DNA of 64,000 nt from Erysipelotrichales bacterium (GCA_910576345.1 CAJTIT010000010.1:1-64000), one strand, 5' to 3'. Shown: positions 54,765-64,000, counted from the stretch's first letter. Numbers and translations: made by a program. The notes: generated from the letters alone by a model not told the origin.

Positions 54765-56294
54765 TTAACCGGTTTGGTGTGCTTCCAAGAAATCATATAT
54801 GACGATTTCTGCTTCTTTTGGACAGTTGGTATCACCAATTTCAATTTCAGGACGTCGTTTGCCATGGAAATCACTGCCGGCTGTCACAAATAGCTTATGG
54901 TCTTTTGCCTGCTTCAATAATGCGGTCATTTCACGAAGATCGTAATAAGGCGTAAAGACTTCGATCCCATCAATACCGGTTTTCAAAATGCTTTCCAACC
55001 ATTCACTGCCCAGCATCATTGTTTCTCTTGCCCAAGAGAGAACGGCGACTCCACCGGTAAGATGGATAATGTCTACAATGTCTTCCAGTTTTGGATGGCG
55101 CACTTCGATATTGCATGGCGCACCGTCAATGAATAGATCTTGTACCATCGCTTCTACCGGATGCTCTTTCAATCGATAAGGTTTTAACAATGGATGATCT
55201 TGTAATTCTTTTTTATCGAGCACGTATTTGGCGATCATACGGCCGCTGATTTTTTGAAATCTGTTCTTTTCTAAAAATTCGTTGACATTCAGACAAATGC
55301 CAGAGAAATTTTCAAATGCTTTTACACGTTCCAAGGATGCCTTTTTTTCGCGTTTCAGACTTTCGTTTTCCAAGTGTGCAAATATATCGCTGGACGCATT
55401 GATAAAGTATCCAAGCACACGCAGATGTGCGCCATTGAAACGGCAATCCAGTTCTACCCCCGGAACATATTGAATGTGATATAAGTCCGACATGCGTTTT
55501 GCGATGAGATTCGCTTTTACACTGTTGTGATCACAGATGGAAATGGTCTTTAACCCTTTTTTTTGTGCCATCTGGAACAATTCTTCCACATTGTATTGTC
55601 CGTCATCACTGAAATTGGAATGTATGTGAAGATCAACGGTAGTGGATGGCTTTTTAATTTCCTCTTCCATTGGTATCTGTTGTGGAGATGGAGCAGACAT
55701 TGGAAGTTCTTTTCTGCCTGTTTGACGTATTACGACAATTCTGGTCCCTAAAAACATATCAACGATGGATATATGTTTGGGATGTACCAACAGAAAAAGA
55801 AAATTCAAGATCCAATACGCAAATACACCGATAATATTGAAATACAGAAACAGAAGGAAAGTAGGAAGCGATATCCCTAGAATTTCTCGCAGAATCAAAG
55901 CAAAACTGCTTGTTTCTTTATGATCCTTTCCGACAACTTTTAAATCGTAGAAATATTTACCTAAGGTTTGTCCACCTGATTTTGCGCTTAAAATGGGATT
56001 AAAGGTAAACATACTGACTCCTACCAATGCGAATGTGAGTAGCTCCAGCGGTTTCAATAGGGCAACTGGTACAAGACCCATTAGTATCATTAACAATAAC
56101 AGTTCCCATAGGGCGATCGGCAGTAACATAATACATGTGTCTAAGGCAAATGCAAAGATTCGTTCCAATAAAAATGCATTGGTTATATTGTATGCATGTT
56201 TATAGCCTTCCGTCTGATATTGTTTGGAACGTTTTTTTAAATAAACCGTCGCCAGTTGTTTTTTATTTAAATGTCGGGGGGTTAATTTTTCCAA
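54765..56294 (-). CDS. RDD-domain / PHP-domain fusion protein
   Basis: A two-part protein of about 509 residues. The first 190 residues form an RDD-type membrane domain (RIFAFALDTCIMLLP, SGGQTLGKYFYDLKVVG) with four or five helices. After a proline-rich linker comes a PHP phosphoesterase: VDLHIHSNFSDDG, ICDHNSV, GVELDC, and GSDFHGKRR supply metal-binding His and Asp residues. The PHP part resembles RNase AM or 5'-nucleotide phosphatases and would act in the cytoplasm at the membrane. A perfect TATAAT (56328-56333, minus) lies so close that ATG 56327 cannot be the start. A TTG at 56294 with GAGGTG six bases upstream is preferred; ATG 56315 is the alternative. Confidence 0.8.
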   Translation of the reverse strand: MEKLTPRHLNKKQLATVYLKKRSKQYQTEGYKHAYNITNAFLLERIFAFALDTCIMLLPIALWELLLLMILMGLVPVALLKPLELLTFALVGVSMFTFNPILSAKSGGQTLGKYFYDLKVVGKDHKETSSFALILREILGISLPTFLLFLYFNIIGVFAYWILNFLFLLVHPKHISIVDMFLGTRIVVIRQTGRKELPMSAPSPQQIPMEEEIKKPSTTVDLHIHSNFSDDGQYNVEELFQMAQKKGLKTISICDHNSVKANLIAKRMSDLYHIQYVPGVELDCRFNGAHLRVLGYFINASSDIFAHLENESLKREKKASLERVKAFENFSGICLNVNEFLEKNRFQKISGRMIAKYVLDKKELQDHPLLKPYRLKEHPVEAMVQDLFIDGAPCNIEVRHPKLEDIVDIIHLTGGVAVLSWARETMMLGSEWLESILKTGIDGIEVFTPYYDLREMTALLKQAKDHKLFVTAGSDFHGKRRPEIEIGDTNCPKEAEIVIYDFLEAHQTG

Positions 56295-56327
56295 TTCATT
56301 CACCTCGTTTGTCATATATCTATCCAT

Positions 56328-56333
56328 ATTATA
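56328..56333 (-). promoter_or_regulatory. -10 element upstream of the RDD-PHP gene
   Basis: A perfect TATAAT on the minus strand overlapping the first possible ATG; the -35 is weak. It decides in favour of a downstream start codon. Confidence 0.5.
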
Positions 56334-56481
56334 CTACAAACCATCTCATTGTGTATGAATTTCATGAAGATTTCTTTTGATTTTCTTTTGCTGCTTTTAT
56401 AAAATACCGTTTGTAAATAAATGCAATGTTGACAAATGTTAGATAAATAACTAAAATTTCTATAAAAGAAGGGAACATTCT

Positions 56482-57018
56482 ATGAAATTATATGTGACAA
56501 GACATGGACAGACGGATTGGAATTTACTACAGAAAATACAGGGAAAGGCCGATATTGCATTGAATGATACAGGAAGAAAACAAGCAAGAATCACAAGGGA
56601 TCAGTTACAGGATGTGCCTTTCGATATATTATTTGTTTCACCGTTAAAACGTGCGTATGAAACGGCAGTGATCATCAATGAGTCGCATCATGTTCCGATT
56701 GTAAAGGATGAGCGAATTATTGAGCGTGATTTTGGAATACTGGAAGGCTCACGGCTCAAAGATTTGGATTTTTCTAATTTTTGGTGCGTGGAAGAAGAAC
56801 ATCGTTTCCCGAATTGTGAAAAGACATCGCTGTTTTATAAGCGCATTTATGATTTTATTGATGAATTGAAAAGTGCAGATGCATACGAGCATGTTTTGGT
56901 GGTTGCGCATGGCGGTGTTTCATTGCCGTTTTATACGTATTTTCATGGCGTACCTTGTGTGAAAGATATGCGCCCGTTTATGTTGAATAACTGTGAAGTC
57001 ACCTGTTATGATTTGTAA
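56482..57018 (+). CDS. Histidine phosphatase (phosphoglycerate mutase-like)
   Basis: A 178-residue enzyme of the branch I histidine phosphatase family. VTRHGQTDWNL at 5-15 contains the phosphoacceptor His8 and Arg7, SPLKRAYETA the second arginine, and VVAHGGVSLPF the second catalytic histidine. It is too short and divergent for a true cofactor-dependent glycolytic mutase; a sugar-phosphate or nucleotide-related phosphatase is more likely. AGAAGGGAA precedes the ATG. darA follows 72 bp downstream, possibly under a separate promoter. Confidence 0.85.
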   Translation: MKLYVTRHGQTDWNLLQKIQGKADIALNDTGRKQARITRDQLQDVPFDILFVSPLKRAYETAVIINESHHVPIVKDERIIERDFGILEGSRLKDLDFSNFWCVEEEHRFPNCEKTSLFYKRIYDFIDELKSADAYEHVLVVAHGGVSLPFYTYFHGVPCVKDMRPFMLNNCEVTCYDL

Positions 57019-57090
57019 TATCTTTATTGCGATAGAAAGGTAATCATGGTAGAATAGGAGTAACAAAACGTTGGAAGGATGTGTTTGATT

Positions 57091-57414
57091 ATGAAATTGA
57101 TTTTAGCGATTATGTCGAATGATGACAGTCCGTCTGTGTCCAGTGCATTGACAAAAGAAAATTTTCAAGTGACTCGTTTGGCAACGACAGGCGGATTCTT
57201 GCGTGCCGGCAATACAACATTGATTGTTGGAACGGATGATGATAAAGTGGACAAGGCAATCGATGTAATCGGAGAATATAGTCGTCGCCGTACTGAAGTT
57301 GTACCAAGCACAGCGTCTTATGATATTGGACGGTATGCGTCATTTCCGGTAGAGGTACAGGTTGGCGGAGCTACGATCTTTGTGGTAGATGTTGAAAAGT
57401 TTGTAAAATTATAA
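57091..57414 (+). CDS. darA: Cyclic di-AMP receptor, PII-like
   Basis: A 107-residue trimeric PII-like protein (DarA/PstA, formerly DUF970) that binds cyclic di-AMP. MKLILAIMSNDDS begins the first strand, FQVTRLATTGGFLRAGNTTL holds the ligand-binding TTGGFLR segment, and VQVGGATIFVVDVE is the last strand pair. The ATG at 57091 matches the family start; the frame also has an ATG at 57079, but it touches the ribosome site. It indicates that this organism uses cyclic di-AMP signalling. Its downstream target is unknown in general. Confidence 0.92.
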   Translation: MKLILAIMSNDDSPSVSSALTKENFQVTRLATTGGFLRAGNTTLIVGTDDDKVDKAIDVIGEYSRRRTEVVPSTASYDIGRYASFPVEVQVGGATIFVVDVEKFVKL

Positions 57415-57422
57415 GAGCATAG

Positions 57423-57453
57423 AAAGATATCTTTTCAGCGGATATCTTTTTTT
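57423..57453 (+). terminator. Terminator of darA
   Basis: A 9-bp stem AAAGATATC/GATATCTTT, loop of nine, then a T-run. Confidence 0.8.
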
Positions 57454-57511
57454 ATTTCCTAGGAAATGAACGATGGTAAGCAATCTTTGTCTTATCAATC
57501 GTTCGCGGAAT

Positions 57512-57542
57512 GAAAAAATGACAATGACGATGCATTGTCATT
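57512..57542 (-). terminator. Terminator of the PH-like gene
   Basis: A perfect 10-bp stem AATGACAATG/CATTGTCATT (57517-57542) with a six-base loop, followed on the minus strand by six T; 30 bp after the gene's stop. Confidence 0.8.
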
Positions 57543-57571
57543 GTCAAAGACGTTAAAATCCATAATATGTA

Positions 57572-57940
57572 TCAATAAGAAGCTCTTTTGGATTCTATAA
57601 ATTCCTTCCAGTGATTTCGATGGAATAAGGCAAGTATATGATGGTTGTAGGCATTGGTGTTTGAATCCAAGGCTGTAACACGCAAGCCAAGTGGAAAAGG
57701 ACCGATAAGGCATGTATGGATAGATTGCACATTGTAATATTCGATCGGTACGATATAGCCCATAAATCTTCCGCAGAAAATAAGTTTGTTGTTGGTGAAT
57801 ACAATGTGACCGCGTATTTGTCTGCTTCTTTTGTGATAATCTCCTGCGATCACATCGATAATGTGTTCTCCCATTGTGAGTAAACCAGCTTTTACTAATT
57901 TCTTTTCCCATTTTTCAAGCTTTTTTTCATTTGCATTCAT
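57572..57940 (-). CDS. Small PH-domain-like protein
   Basis: A 122-residue soluble protein with a helical, lysine-rich start (KKLEKWEKKLVKAG) and a beta-rich remainder. GHIVFTNNKLIFCGRF and the following PIEYYNVQSI have the strand pattern and FTNNKLIF signature of bacterial PH-like domains, which often bind membranes or partner proteins. AAGGAG precedes the ATG with good spacing. It is a single gene convergent with darA. Function unknown. Confidence 0.65.
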   Translation of the reverse strand: MNANEKKLEKWEKKLVKAGLLTMGEHIIDVIAGDYHKRSRQIRGHIVFTNNKLIFCGRFMGYIVPIEYYNVQSIHTCLIGPFPLGLRVTALDSNTNAYNHHILALFHRNHWKEFIESKRASY

Positions 57941-58451
57941 AAATTCTATCTCCTTAATATCTGTGTTAAAATTATAGGATAAAGGAAATGGTAATGCAAG
58001 AATGAAAATAATGCTGGTAAAAAATAAATGAAAAATGGTTGATAATAAAAAGATCGTGATAAGAACGATGGAGCGGGAGAAAAATAAAATTTATTGTGAA
58101 ACAAATATATGGCATGCTATAACTCATCTTTTACACTTTTGAATTAAAAAGACTCCTAAACAATCTCAATCGTATTGAAAGTAGTACACTTACAAAAAGA
58201 TATGGTCCTGCCTTTATGAACACGTGTATCATGATTCTCAATAGAGCATAGGATGATGGATTTCTCATTTTTAAGGCTTTTTATTTTGTTTTCATGAATG
58301 AAATAAAGTGGCAATGAAACCAAAATGGAAGAAGCAAAACACGGTGTACTAGTCACATTATTTTTTTTGTTGGTTTGCGAATGGTGATAAAGAACATCAT
58401 AAAAACAACCGATTTCTTCCATAATAGATTTATAAAAGTATCGTTTTTTTG
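57941..58451. other. Intergenic region before the thymidine kinase gene
   Basis: No supported gene. A 149-codon minus-strand frame (58156-58605) has no ribosome site, overlaps the thymidine kinase promoter and start, and is rich in rare or aromatic codons, so it is rejected. I see no RNA structure. Confidence 0.5.
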
Positions 58452-58476
58452 TATAATGGTAAAAGAGGTGATTGCC

Positions 58477-59031
58477 ATGTGCCAGCGTTATCGAGACGGA
58501 TGGATCGAAGTGATTACAGGATGTATGTTTGCTGGTAAAACAGAAGAATTGATTCGCAGAGTAAAAAAACTGCAATATGCGAAAAAACGAGTACAAGTAT
58601 TTCAACCCATCATGGATACGCGGTACAGTACGATTGAAATCGTATCACATGCAGGGAATACGATCAAAAGCGAGCGAGCCAGCAATGCAGAAGCGCTGAT
58701 GCGGTTGATAAAAACGGACAGCGATGTGGTTGCGATCGATGAGGTGCAATTTTTTGATAAGGGCATCGTCGAAGCGTGCAATCAACTGGCGGATCAAGGA
58801 AAGTGCGTCATTGCGGCAGGATTGGATCTGGATTTTCGTGCCAAGCCATTTGGTGTGATGCCACAATTAATGGCTTGTGCAGAATTTGTGGACAAACTGA
58901 GCGCTGTTTGTGTGATATGCGGCGCGCCTGCGACACGTTCCTATCGCTTATCTGATAAAACCAAGGATGTCATTCTATTGGGAGCCAAAGAAACATATGA
59001 GGCAAGATGTCGACATTGTTATAAGCGATAA
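58477..59031 (+). CDS. tdk: Thymidine kinase
   Basis: Salvage enzyme of 184 residues phosphorylating thymidine to dTMP. The P-loop GCMFAGKTEEL is at 15-25, the DEVQFF Walker B-like motif at about 90, the lasso region holds AGLDLDFRAKPFG, and the C-terminal zinc site is CVICGAP...CRHC. AGAGGTG lies six bases before the ATG at 58477. TATAAT at 58452-58457 lies within the longer open frame from 58375, ruling out that longer start. Confidence 0.95.
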   Translation: MCQRYRDGWIEVITGCMFAGKTEELIRRVKKLQYAKKRVQVFQPIMDTRYSTIEIVSHAGNTIKSERASNAEALMRLIKTDSDVVAIDEVQFFDKGIVEACNQLADQGKCVIAAGLDLDFRAKPFGVMPQLMACAEFVDKLSAVCVICGAPATRSYRLSDKTKDVILLGAKETYEARCRHCYKR

Positions 59032-59102
59032 AGGTTTATCAATAAACAAAATTCTTGTATAATAATGAAAGATGAAGGATTGTAATGAGAAGAGGGATCG
59101 AT

Positions 59103-59951
59103 ATGCGTGAATACGATGAACAGACTTTGCATAAAGTACAACAATATGAATTAGAAATATTAAAAGATTTTATCGATTTATGTAATCGTCATCACATTCG
59201 TTATTTTGGTATTGCAGGAACTGGGATTGGAGCAATTCGTCATAAAGGCTTCATTCCTTGGGATGATGACATTGATGTGGCAATGCTTCGAGAAGATTAT
59301 GAAAAATTTCAAAATGTTGCTATTCAGGAATATGGAGATAAATATAAATTGCTGAATGCGGAAACACGTGAAAATTATCCGCTTATGACAGCGCAGTGGG
59401 CAAAAATCGGTACAGAGTTTCGTACAATGCCTTTTAAACGTGTAAATTGTGATTTTGGCATTTATTTGGATATTTTTCCGCTTGACTTTGTAAGTGATGA
59501 TGAAAAAGCGCGTTTGAAGCAAGGAAGAACTGCTTGGTTTTGGAGTAAACTTATGATTTTAAGGATTCTTCCTTTTCCGGAATTGGCTTTTACCGGAATA
59601 AAAAGACAACTATTTCATGCTGTTTTTTGGATTGTGCACTGGACGTTAAGAGTTTTACATATATCTCCTTCATGGTTATATCAAAAAGCATATAAAGCAA
59701 CAACACGTTATAATCATCTTCATACAAAGCGAGTCGCATTTTTATGTGAAACATCTCCATTTTCCAATGAATTTGACTATGATGATATCTTTCCATTACA
59801 GACTTTGAATTTTGAAGGACTCGAAATGGCTTTTCCAAGACATTTAGATAAAATTTTAACAAAGTATTATGGAAATTATATGGAACTGCCGCCTGTGGAT
59901 AAAAGGAAAAATCATTACCCATATACGTTAGATTTTGGAGATGGAAAATGA
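59103..59951 (+). CDS. LicD-family phosphotransferase
   Basis: A 282-residue cytoplasmic enzyme of the LicD family, which transfers phosphocholine or another phospho-substituent to teichoic acid or polysaccharide. RYFGIAGTGIGAIRHKG and FIPWDDDIDVAM (about 33-61) form the nucleotidyltransferase-like active site with its DDD metal residues. GAGGG lies six bases before the ATG at 59103; ATG 59085 with AAGGA is a possible alternative. Its stop overlaps the flippase start (ATGA), so it starts a surface-polysaccharide operon. Confidence 0.85.
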   Translation: MREYDEQTLHKVQQYELEILKDFIDLCNRHHIRYFGIAGTGIGAIRHKGFIPWDDDIDVAMLREDYEKFQNVAIQEYGDKYKLLNAETRENYPLMTAQWAKIGTEFRTMPFKRVNCDFGIYLDIFPLDFVSDDEKARLKQGRTAWFWSKLMILRILPFPELAFTGIKRQLFHAVFWIVHWTLRVLHISPSWLYQKAYKATTRYNHLHTKRVAFLCETSPFSNEFDYDDIFPLQTLNFEGLEMAFPRHLDKILTKYYGNYMELPPVDKRKNHYPYTLDFGDGK

Positions 59952-61213
59952 TACAGAAAATTAGAAATGTTATTATTGGAAATGAAAATAGCTCAATGGG
60001 GAAAAATGTAATATGGAATATGCTGGGATCATTGATATATGCATTGTCTACGATTGTATTAACAATTGTAACGACACGAATTGTCGGAGAGAATTATGGC
60101 GGCGACTTTGCGATTGCTTTGGGTACCGGACAGATAATGGCTGCGATTGGCTATTATGAAGTGCGGACCATCCAAGTTACGGATCTTCATCAAAAATATC
60201 AATTTCACGACTATGTAATCCATCGCATGTTCACAATTGCTCTTATGATGCTTGTTAGCATTGGGTTTGTAATGATGAAAGCCTATGCATTTGAAAAGTG
60301 TTTGCTTATCTTAGTGTTGTGTTTATGGAAGATGCTAGATACGGTCGCAGATGTTTTTGAGGGCTTGTTTCAGCAGCAAGAACGACTTGATTTATCAGGA
60401 AAATCAATGTTTGCTAGAACATTGTTCTCTACACTTGCTTATATAATCTGTTTAACGTTAACAAAGCAAATGCTTCTGTCTGCGTTTTTCGCGATTGCTG
60501 TATCAATATTTTGTATCTGGATATTTGACTTTCTGCTTACACCTGTCTTTGCTTGTCAAAAGTGGATCTTTTCGAAGGAAAAAATTATTAAACTTTTTAA
60601 AGAGAGTTTTCCTTTATTCGCAGGGACATTCATGTTTTCTTATATATCTAACTCTGCCAGATATGCTATAGATGCGCAGATGAACGCGAGCGATGTTGCT
60701 TATTTCACAGCGATTTTTCTTCCTGTATCTACAATAAATTTGGTCTCTGGTTTTATATTTAAACCATTATTAACAACGTTTGCGGCGAAATGGGAATCAG
60801 ATTCGCCTAAGCAATTTGCACATTTGATGGGAAAATTTGTATCCATAATTGTATGCATTACCTTTTTAATAGTCTTAGGTGGTTATATTCTTGGTGTTGA
60901 GATATTATCATTTTTGTATGGATTAAAACTTGATGCTTATCGATTCGATTTGATTCTGTTGTTAATTGGCGGTGGATTCAGCGCATTTTCAACAATTGAA
61001 TATTATTGTCTGGCAGTGATGAGAGTACAAAAATTTGTATTCATTGGTTATTTATTTGTCTTTGTATTATCGTTAATATTTCCGAATTTATTTGTAATCG
61101 AAATGGGACTTCGCGGTGCTGCATTTTGTTATTTAATGCTCATGTTATTGATTGTTGCAGCATTTTCCATCGGTATTTATCTTGGCTTTCGCAGAAAGGA
61201 GGCTGTGCTATGA
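59948..61213 (+). CDS. Polysaccharide flippase (Wzx/MATE-like)
   Basis: A 421-residue membrane protein with about twelve transmembrane helices. The start SMGKNVIWNMLGSLIYALSTIV in two parts, and TRIVGENYGGDFAIALG around residue 40, are typical of polysaccharide or lipid-linked oligosaccharide flippases of the MOP superfamily. It likely exports the lipid-linked repeat unit of a capsule or teichoic-acid-like polymer. Overlaps by four bases with genes on both sides. Confidence 0.82.
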   Translation: MIQKIRNVIIGNENSSMGKNVIWNMLGSLIYALSTIVLTIVTTRIVGENYGGDFAIALGTGQIMAAIGYYEVRTIQVTDLHQKYQFHDYVIHRMFTIALMMLVSIGFVMMKAYAFEKCLLILVLCLWKMLDTVADVFEGLFQQQERLDLSGKSMFARTLFSTLAYIICLTLTKQMLLSAFFAIAVSIFCIWIFDFLLTPVFACQKWIFSKEKIIKLFKESFPLFAGTFMFSYISNSARYAIDAQMNASDVAYFTAIFLPVSTINLVSGFIFKPLLTTFAAKWESDSPKQFAHLMGKFVSIIVCITFLIVLGGYILGVEILSFLYGLKLDAYRFDLILLLIGGGFSAFSTIEYYCLAVMRVQKFVFIGYLFVFVLSLIFPNLFVIEMGLRGAAFCYLMLMLLIVAAFSIGIYLGFRRKEAVL

Positions 61214-63108
61214 TTTATGATATTGCTATGTGTTTATTTTATGTTGCAGTCATGATTTTTGTAATGCATGCGTTTGGAAATCGATTAATCAAAAGCACAT
61301 GTTTTGCGAAAAATTTCATTTATGGATACGTGCTTTATATTGTTTTATGCTCTTTAATCGGAATTTGTACGCAGTTCTTCTCTTTGCCTTGGAAACTGTA
61401 TGAATGGTCAATGTCGATAATCTTTATCCTTGTAACCGTTTTCTCATTTTATAAGAGAGAATGGAAATTTAGTCTTGACGCTCTGAAGAAGCATTATAAA
61501 GAATATGGATTATATTATGGTATGGCTGCTATATTGGTTTGTCTTGGATTAATCTATATTTATTATCAATGGCTGAACAATCATATCGATGATGCATGGT
61601 ATTTAGGTAAAGTAAAAATGGTGCCAGAAGTGGATAATATGAGTACATTGTATTATCCTACAGGCTTTACATATCCAGCCGATTATGTTCGAATGGTCAA
61701 TACTTTTGAAATTGAATTGGCTTTCTTTTCACACATTATGCATATATCGCCAAGTGTTTTTGTAAAAGTGGGTCAAAGCTTTTTGATGTATTTTATAATT
61801 TTGAATGTTTTTCATTTATTATATCAGAAGCTTCTGTATAAGAATCTTTCAATAGATCAATATTTTATATCCGTAATAATGCTGGCGATGCTGATTTTTG
61901 GTTGGTATCATGAATTACTGGCGGGCAAGGAGGTATTGTATCTTCATGATAGCTGGCAATTCAATACTGCGATATGGTATGGCAGTTCCACTGTAAGGAC
62001 AATGAGTCTTGTTTTATTATTATATCCTTTTATGGATAATGTGCAATTTTCTTTGAAAAAAGGAGTCTATTATGTGTTGACATGCGTTTTTTTAATGACA
62101 CGTGCTTCACAGGCTATACCAGCGATTTATTTGGCTACAGCTGCATACATCTGTTATCAAATGCTCATTCAAGCCCAAAAGAGGAAGCAAATCTATGGGT
62201 TTATTGTTGTGATTTTGATTGCGATGGCAGTGATTCCAATGAGTGAAACTTGTGTCATTATGCAAGATGTCATTTGGATGGTGTTAAAAAATAATGTAAC
62301 ATCAATTTTATTAATGCTTACAGTTTTGATGATTGCCTTATCTTTTCAACTGAAAAATAATACAATCCAGCGTTGGAACATATGGTTAATCATTATGGCG
62401 ATTCTAATGTTTATGCCTAGAATAAACACGTTGTTTTTGCGCTTTTGTATTTATGATTTTGTTGTAGCAAGAACGACAACGCTGTATTTCTTTACGTTGG
62501 TTGGTACTGGATTTTGTTATATGGGTTATTTTTTGTATCAGTTACTTGGAAACGGAAAAAAACTATACCTTTTATATGGCTGCATGTCTTTGTATTTGAT
62601 TTGTGTGCCCGTTTTATATATTCAGCAGATTTATGGAGTAAAACATGCAGTGTCAGTGTTGCTTCAAAATCCAAAACTGATACCGCAAAGTACGTTGGAT
62701 TTAAGTAAGGAACTGGAAACATATCAACAGGAAATAAAGGAAGATTTGTATATACTTGCCCCAGCTGTAGTTTCTTTAGATGGAACTGTCCACTCATTTG
62801 CCGCAATGCTGCGCTATGAAGCACCGCATATTTATGTGGTGGGTGCAGTCCCTCGATACTCTGGCATGTTGGAAAACAATAAATTTTATGGCTATACGCA
62901 GCGTGAACAGGACGTATTTGAGTACTTTAATAATGGTACAGATATGGATGTTGAAAAAATGAACGCTTTATTTCAGTCTTATCCAATCAATTGTCTTATT
63001 GTAACCAACTTGCAGGCAAAACAAATGGCGATGAGAAAGCTTGGATTTCAAGAGGTATTTGATTTTGATTTGAAACAAGGAAATACATATTATGTTTTAA
63101 AGAAATAA
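61210..63108 (+). CDS. Large polytopic membrane protein, GT-C-like (DUF6077-like?)
   Basis: A 632-residue protein with about twelve transmembrane helices and a C-terminal extracytoplasmic domain of about 120 residues. The loop after the fourth or fifth helix has HIDDAWYLGKVK, an acidic motif typical of GT-C glycosyltransferases and of DUF6077 proteins in Firmicute polysaccharide clusters. AAGGAGG lies seven bases before the ATG at 61210, which overlaps the flippase stop; the open frame from 61006 is wrong. It may transfer a sugar or polymerise the exported unit. Confidence 0.65.
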   Translation: MIYDIAMCLFYVAVMIFVMHAFGNRLIKSTCFAKNFIYGYVLYIVLCSLIGICTQFFSLPWKLYEWSMSIIFILVTVFSFYKREWKFSLDALKKHYKEYGLYYGMAAILVCLGLIYIYYQWLNNHIDDAWYLGKVKMVPEVDNMSTLYYPTGFTYPADYVRMVNTFEIELAFFSHIMHISPSVFVKVGQSFLMYFIILNVFHLLYQKLLYKNLSIDQYFISVIMLAMLIFGWYHELLAGKEVLYLHDSWQFNTAIWYGSSTVRTMSLVLLLYPFMDNVQFSLKKGVYYVLTCVFLMTRASQAIPAIYLATAAYICYQMLIQAQKRKQIYGFIVVILIAMAVIPMSETCVIMQDVIWMVLKNNVTSILLMLTVLMIALSFQLKNNTIQRWNIWLIIMAILMFMPRINTLFLRFCIYDFVVARTTTLYFFTLVGTGFCYMGYFLYQLLGNGKKLYLLYGCMSLYLICVPVLYIQQIYGVKHAVSVLLQNPKLIPQSTLDLSKELETYQQEIKEDLYILAPAVVSLDGTVHSFAAMLRYEAPHIYVVGAVPRYSGMLENNKFYGYTQREQDVFEYFNNGTDMDVEKMNALFQSYPINCLIVTNLQAKQMAMRKLGFQEVFDFDLKQGNTYYVLKK

Positions 63109-63654
63109 AGTCATGCGCTTGTATACAGATAATTTAATGAATATGATACGAGTTTTTATCTTTATTTTTTTGGAAGTTTAGAGCTTAATAACTTTGTTCG
63201 ATTAAAAAAGACGACGATGAAAGCTTAATTGAATACAATATAATTTATAACGAATGATTAGGTATGTATGGACAATATATAAATGAAACAATTGCTTTTA
63301 AAATTAAATTAGAAAATATTCTAAATGATTTCTTTCAGCTGCACTATTTAATTTTAAATTAGGTGTTTAGACTATGATAGGAATTGTTATAATTTTGAAC
63401 AAAGAATCACAACTTCATCAATTCTTGTTTCTTGAATTGTAGTACCAATGAAAATGGCGGAAATTTTTAATAAAGATAATGGTAAAAATATTGCAGATGT
63501 TATTGATTATAAACAAAAGTAATAAGCATCATAATATATTCTACTTTAATGTTTTATCCGTTATGGATAATATTCAAGAATATGTAAAAGAAAAAAACAT
63601 GGCTTTTTCTTTAGAACTATATTATACTTATTGTGTATGCAAGGAGAGGTAATC
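63109..63654 (+). other. Gap with possible decayed coding sequence
   Basis: About 545 bp with no intact gene. Short protein-like runs (for example DDESLIEYNIIYNE and AEIFNKDNGKNIADVIDY) are broken by stops, which suggests a decayed gene, but no family is recognisable. At the right end TATTAT near 63620 and AAGGAGAGG (63641-63649) serve the next gene. Confidence 0.35.
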
Positions 63655-64000
63655 GTGGAAAAAGAATTGTCATTTGCTATTTGTGCTTACAAAACAAGCA
63701 AATATTTAGAAGAATTGGTGCTTTGTTTAACACAACAGAGTGAGCCTGTTGAAATATATATATCGACTTCAACTCCCAATGAACATATAAAAGCAATTGC
63801 AGAAAAATATGCGTTGCCTCTTTATATAAATGATACTGGAAAGAAAGGAAGTCCAGCTGATTGGAATTTTGCGTATGCGCAAGCTAAAACGCCTTATGTT
63901 GTTCTCGCACATCAAGATGATCGATATGAAAAAGAGTACGCAGAAATGATCCTGCAGGCTTTCCATCAAGCAAAACATCCCATAATCGCATTCAGTAATT
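63655..64000 (+). CDS. Family 2 glycosyltransferase, cut by the window end
   Basis: The first 115 residues of a GT-A fold glycosyltransferase that begins at a GTG with AAGGAGAGG five bases upstream. ELSFAICAYKTSKYLEELV is the first strand and helix, VEIYISTSTPNE the second, GSPADWNFAYAQAKTPYVVL the region leading to the metal motif, and HQDDRYEKEYAE contains the DXD-like aspartates. The gene continues beyond the window. It belongs with the LicD and flippase genes in surface polysaccharide synthesis. Confidence 0.85.
   Translation, partial: MEKELSFAICAYKTSKYLEELVLCLTQQSEPVEIYISTSTPNEHIKAIAEKYALPLYINDTGKKGSPADWNFAYAQAKTPYVVLAHQDDRYEKEYAEMILQAFHQAKHPIIAFSN

Noticed and set aside
58156-58605. 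149-codon minus-strand frame before tdk
   Set aside because: It overlaps the tdk promoter and start, and has no ribosome site or domain.

Overview
The window is AT-rich DNA from a low-GC Gram-positive bacterium. Firmicute hallmarks include AddAB instead of RecBCD, a methionyl-tRNA synthetase behind a T-box leader, a DarA-type c-di-AMP receptor, a YtaF-like membrane protein, strong AGGAGG ribosome sites and lipoprotein signals. The gene set fits the class Erysipelotrichia or a relative, but no rRNA or other marker here fixes the genus.

Region 1 (1-14150) is mostly minus-strand housekeeping: a ClC-type chloride channel, signal peptidase I (plus strand), Tag glycosylase, a DUF5662 protein, addB-addA, a DagK-like lipid kinase, a small membrane protein with metG behind a Met-specific T-box, and a patatin-like lipase. 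Positions 14385-14916 hold two apparently free-standing structured small RNAs on the minus strand, each with its own promoter and terminator.

Region 2 (15180-48200) is the notable part. It opens with an RRNPP-like regulator (HTH plus helical repeats), a 44-residue secreted peptide gene and a stand-alone Spo0A C-terminal-like DNA-binding protein. A three-gene operon follows: a surface protein, a small membrane-anchored protein and a 2840-residue secreted YD-repeat (Rhs/WapA-like) polymorphic toxin with its lipoprotein immunity gene. Downstream lies a tandem array of seven promoterless orphan cassettes. Each is a piece of the rhs 3' region or pretoxin, a different C-terminal toxin and one or two immunity genes. 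Eight copies of a diverged repeat of about 150 bp, each beginning with a terminator hairpin, separate the cassettes. At least three toxin tips look like cytotoxic RNases (colicin D-like, BECR-like, YobL-like). An AAAAACCGACTG-like motif recurs upstream of the regulator, the peptide gene and the toxin operon, which suggests, without proving, that cell-cell signalling controls the toxin.

Region 3 (48560-59040) returns to core or unknown genes: an HNH endonuclease, an AT-hook protein, YtaF-like, gpmI, a GNAT acetyltransferase, an RDD-PHP fusion, a histidine phosphatase, darA, a PH-like protein and thymidine kinase. Region 4 (59100-64000) is a cell-surface polysaccharide cluster: LicD, a flippase, a large membrane protein and a family-2 glycosyltransferase cut by the window edge.

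Start codons were chosen by ribosome-site spacing and family alignment and often differ from the longest open frame. All family assignments come from reading motifs by eye; no database search was run.
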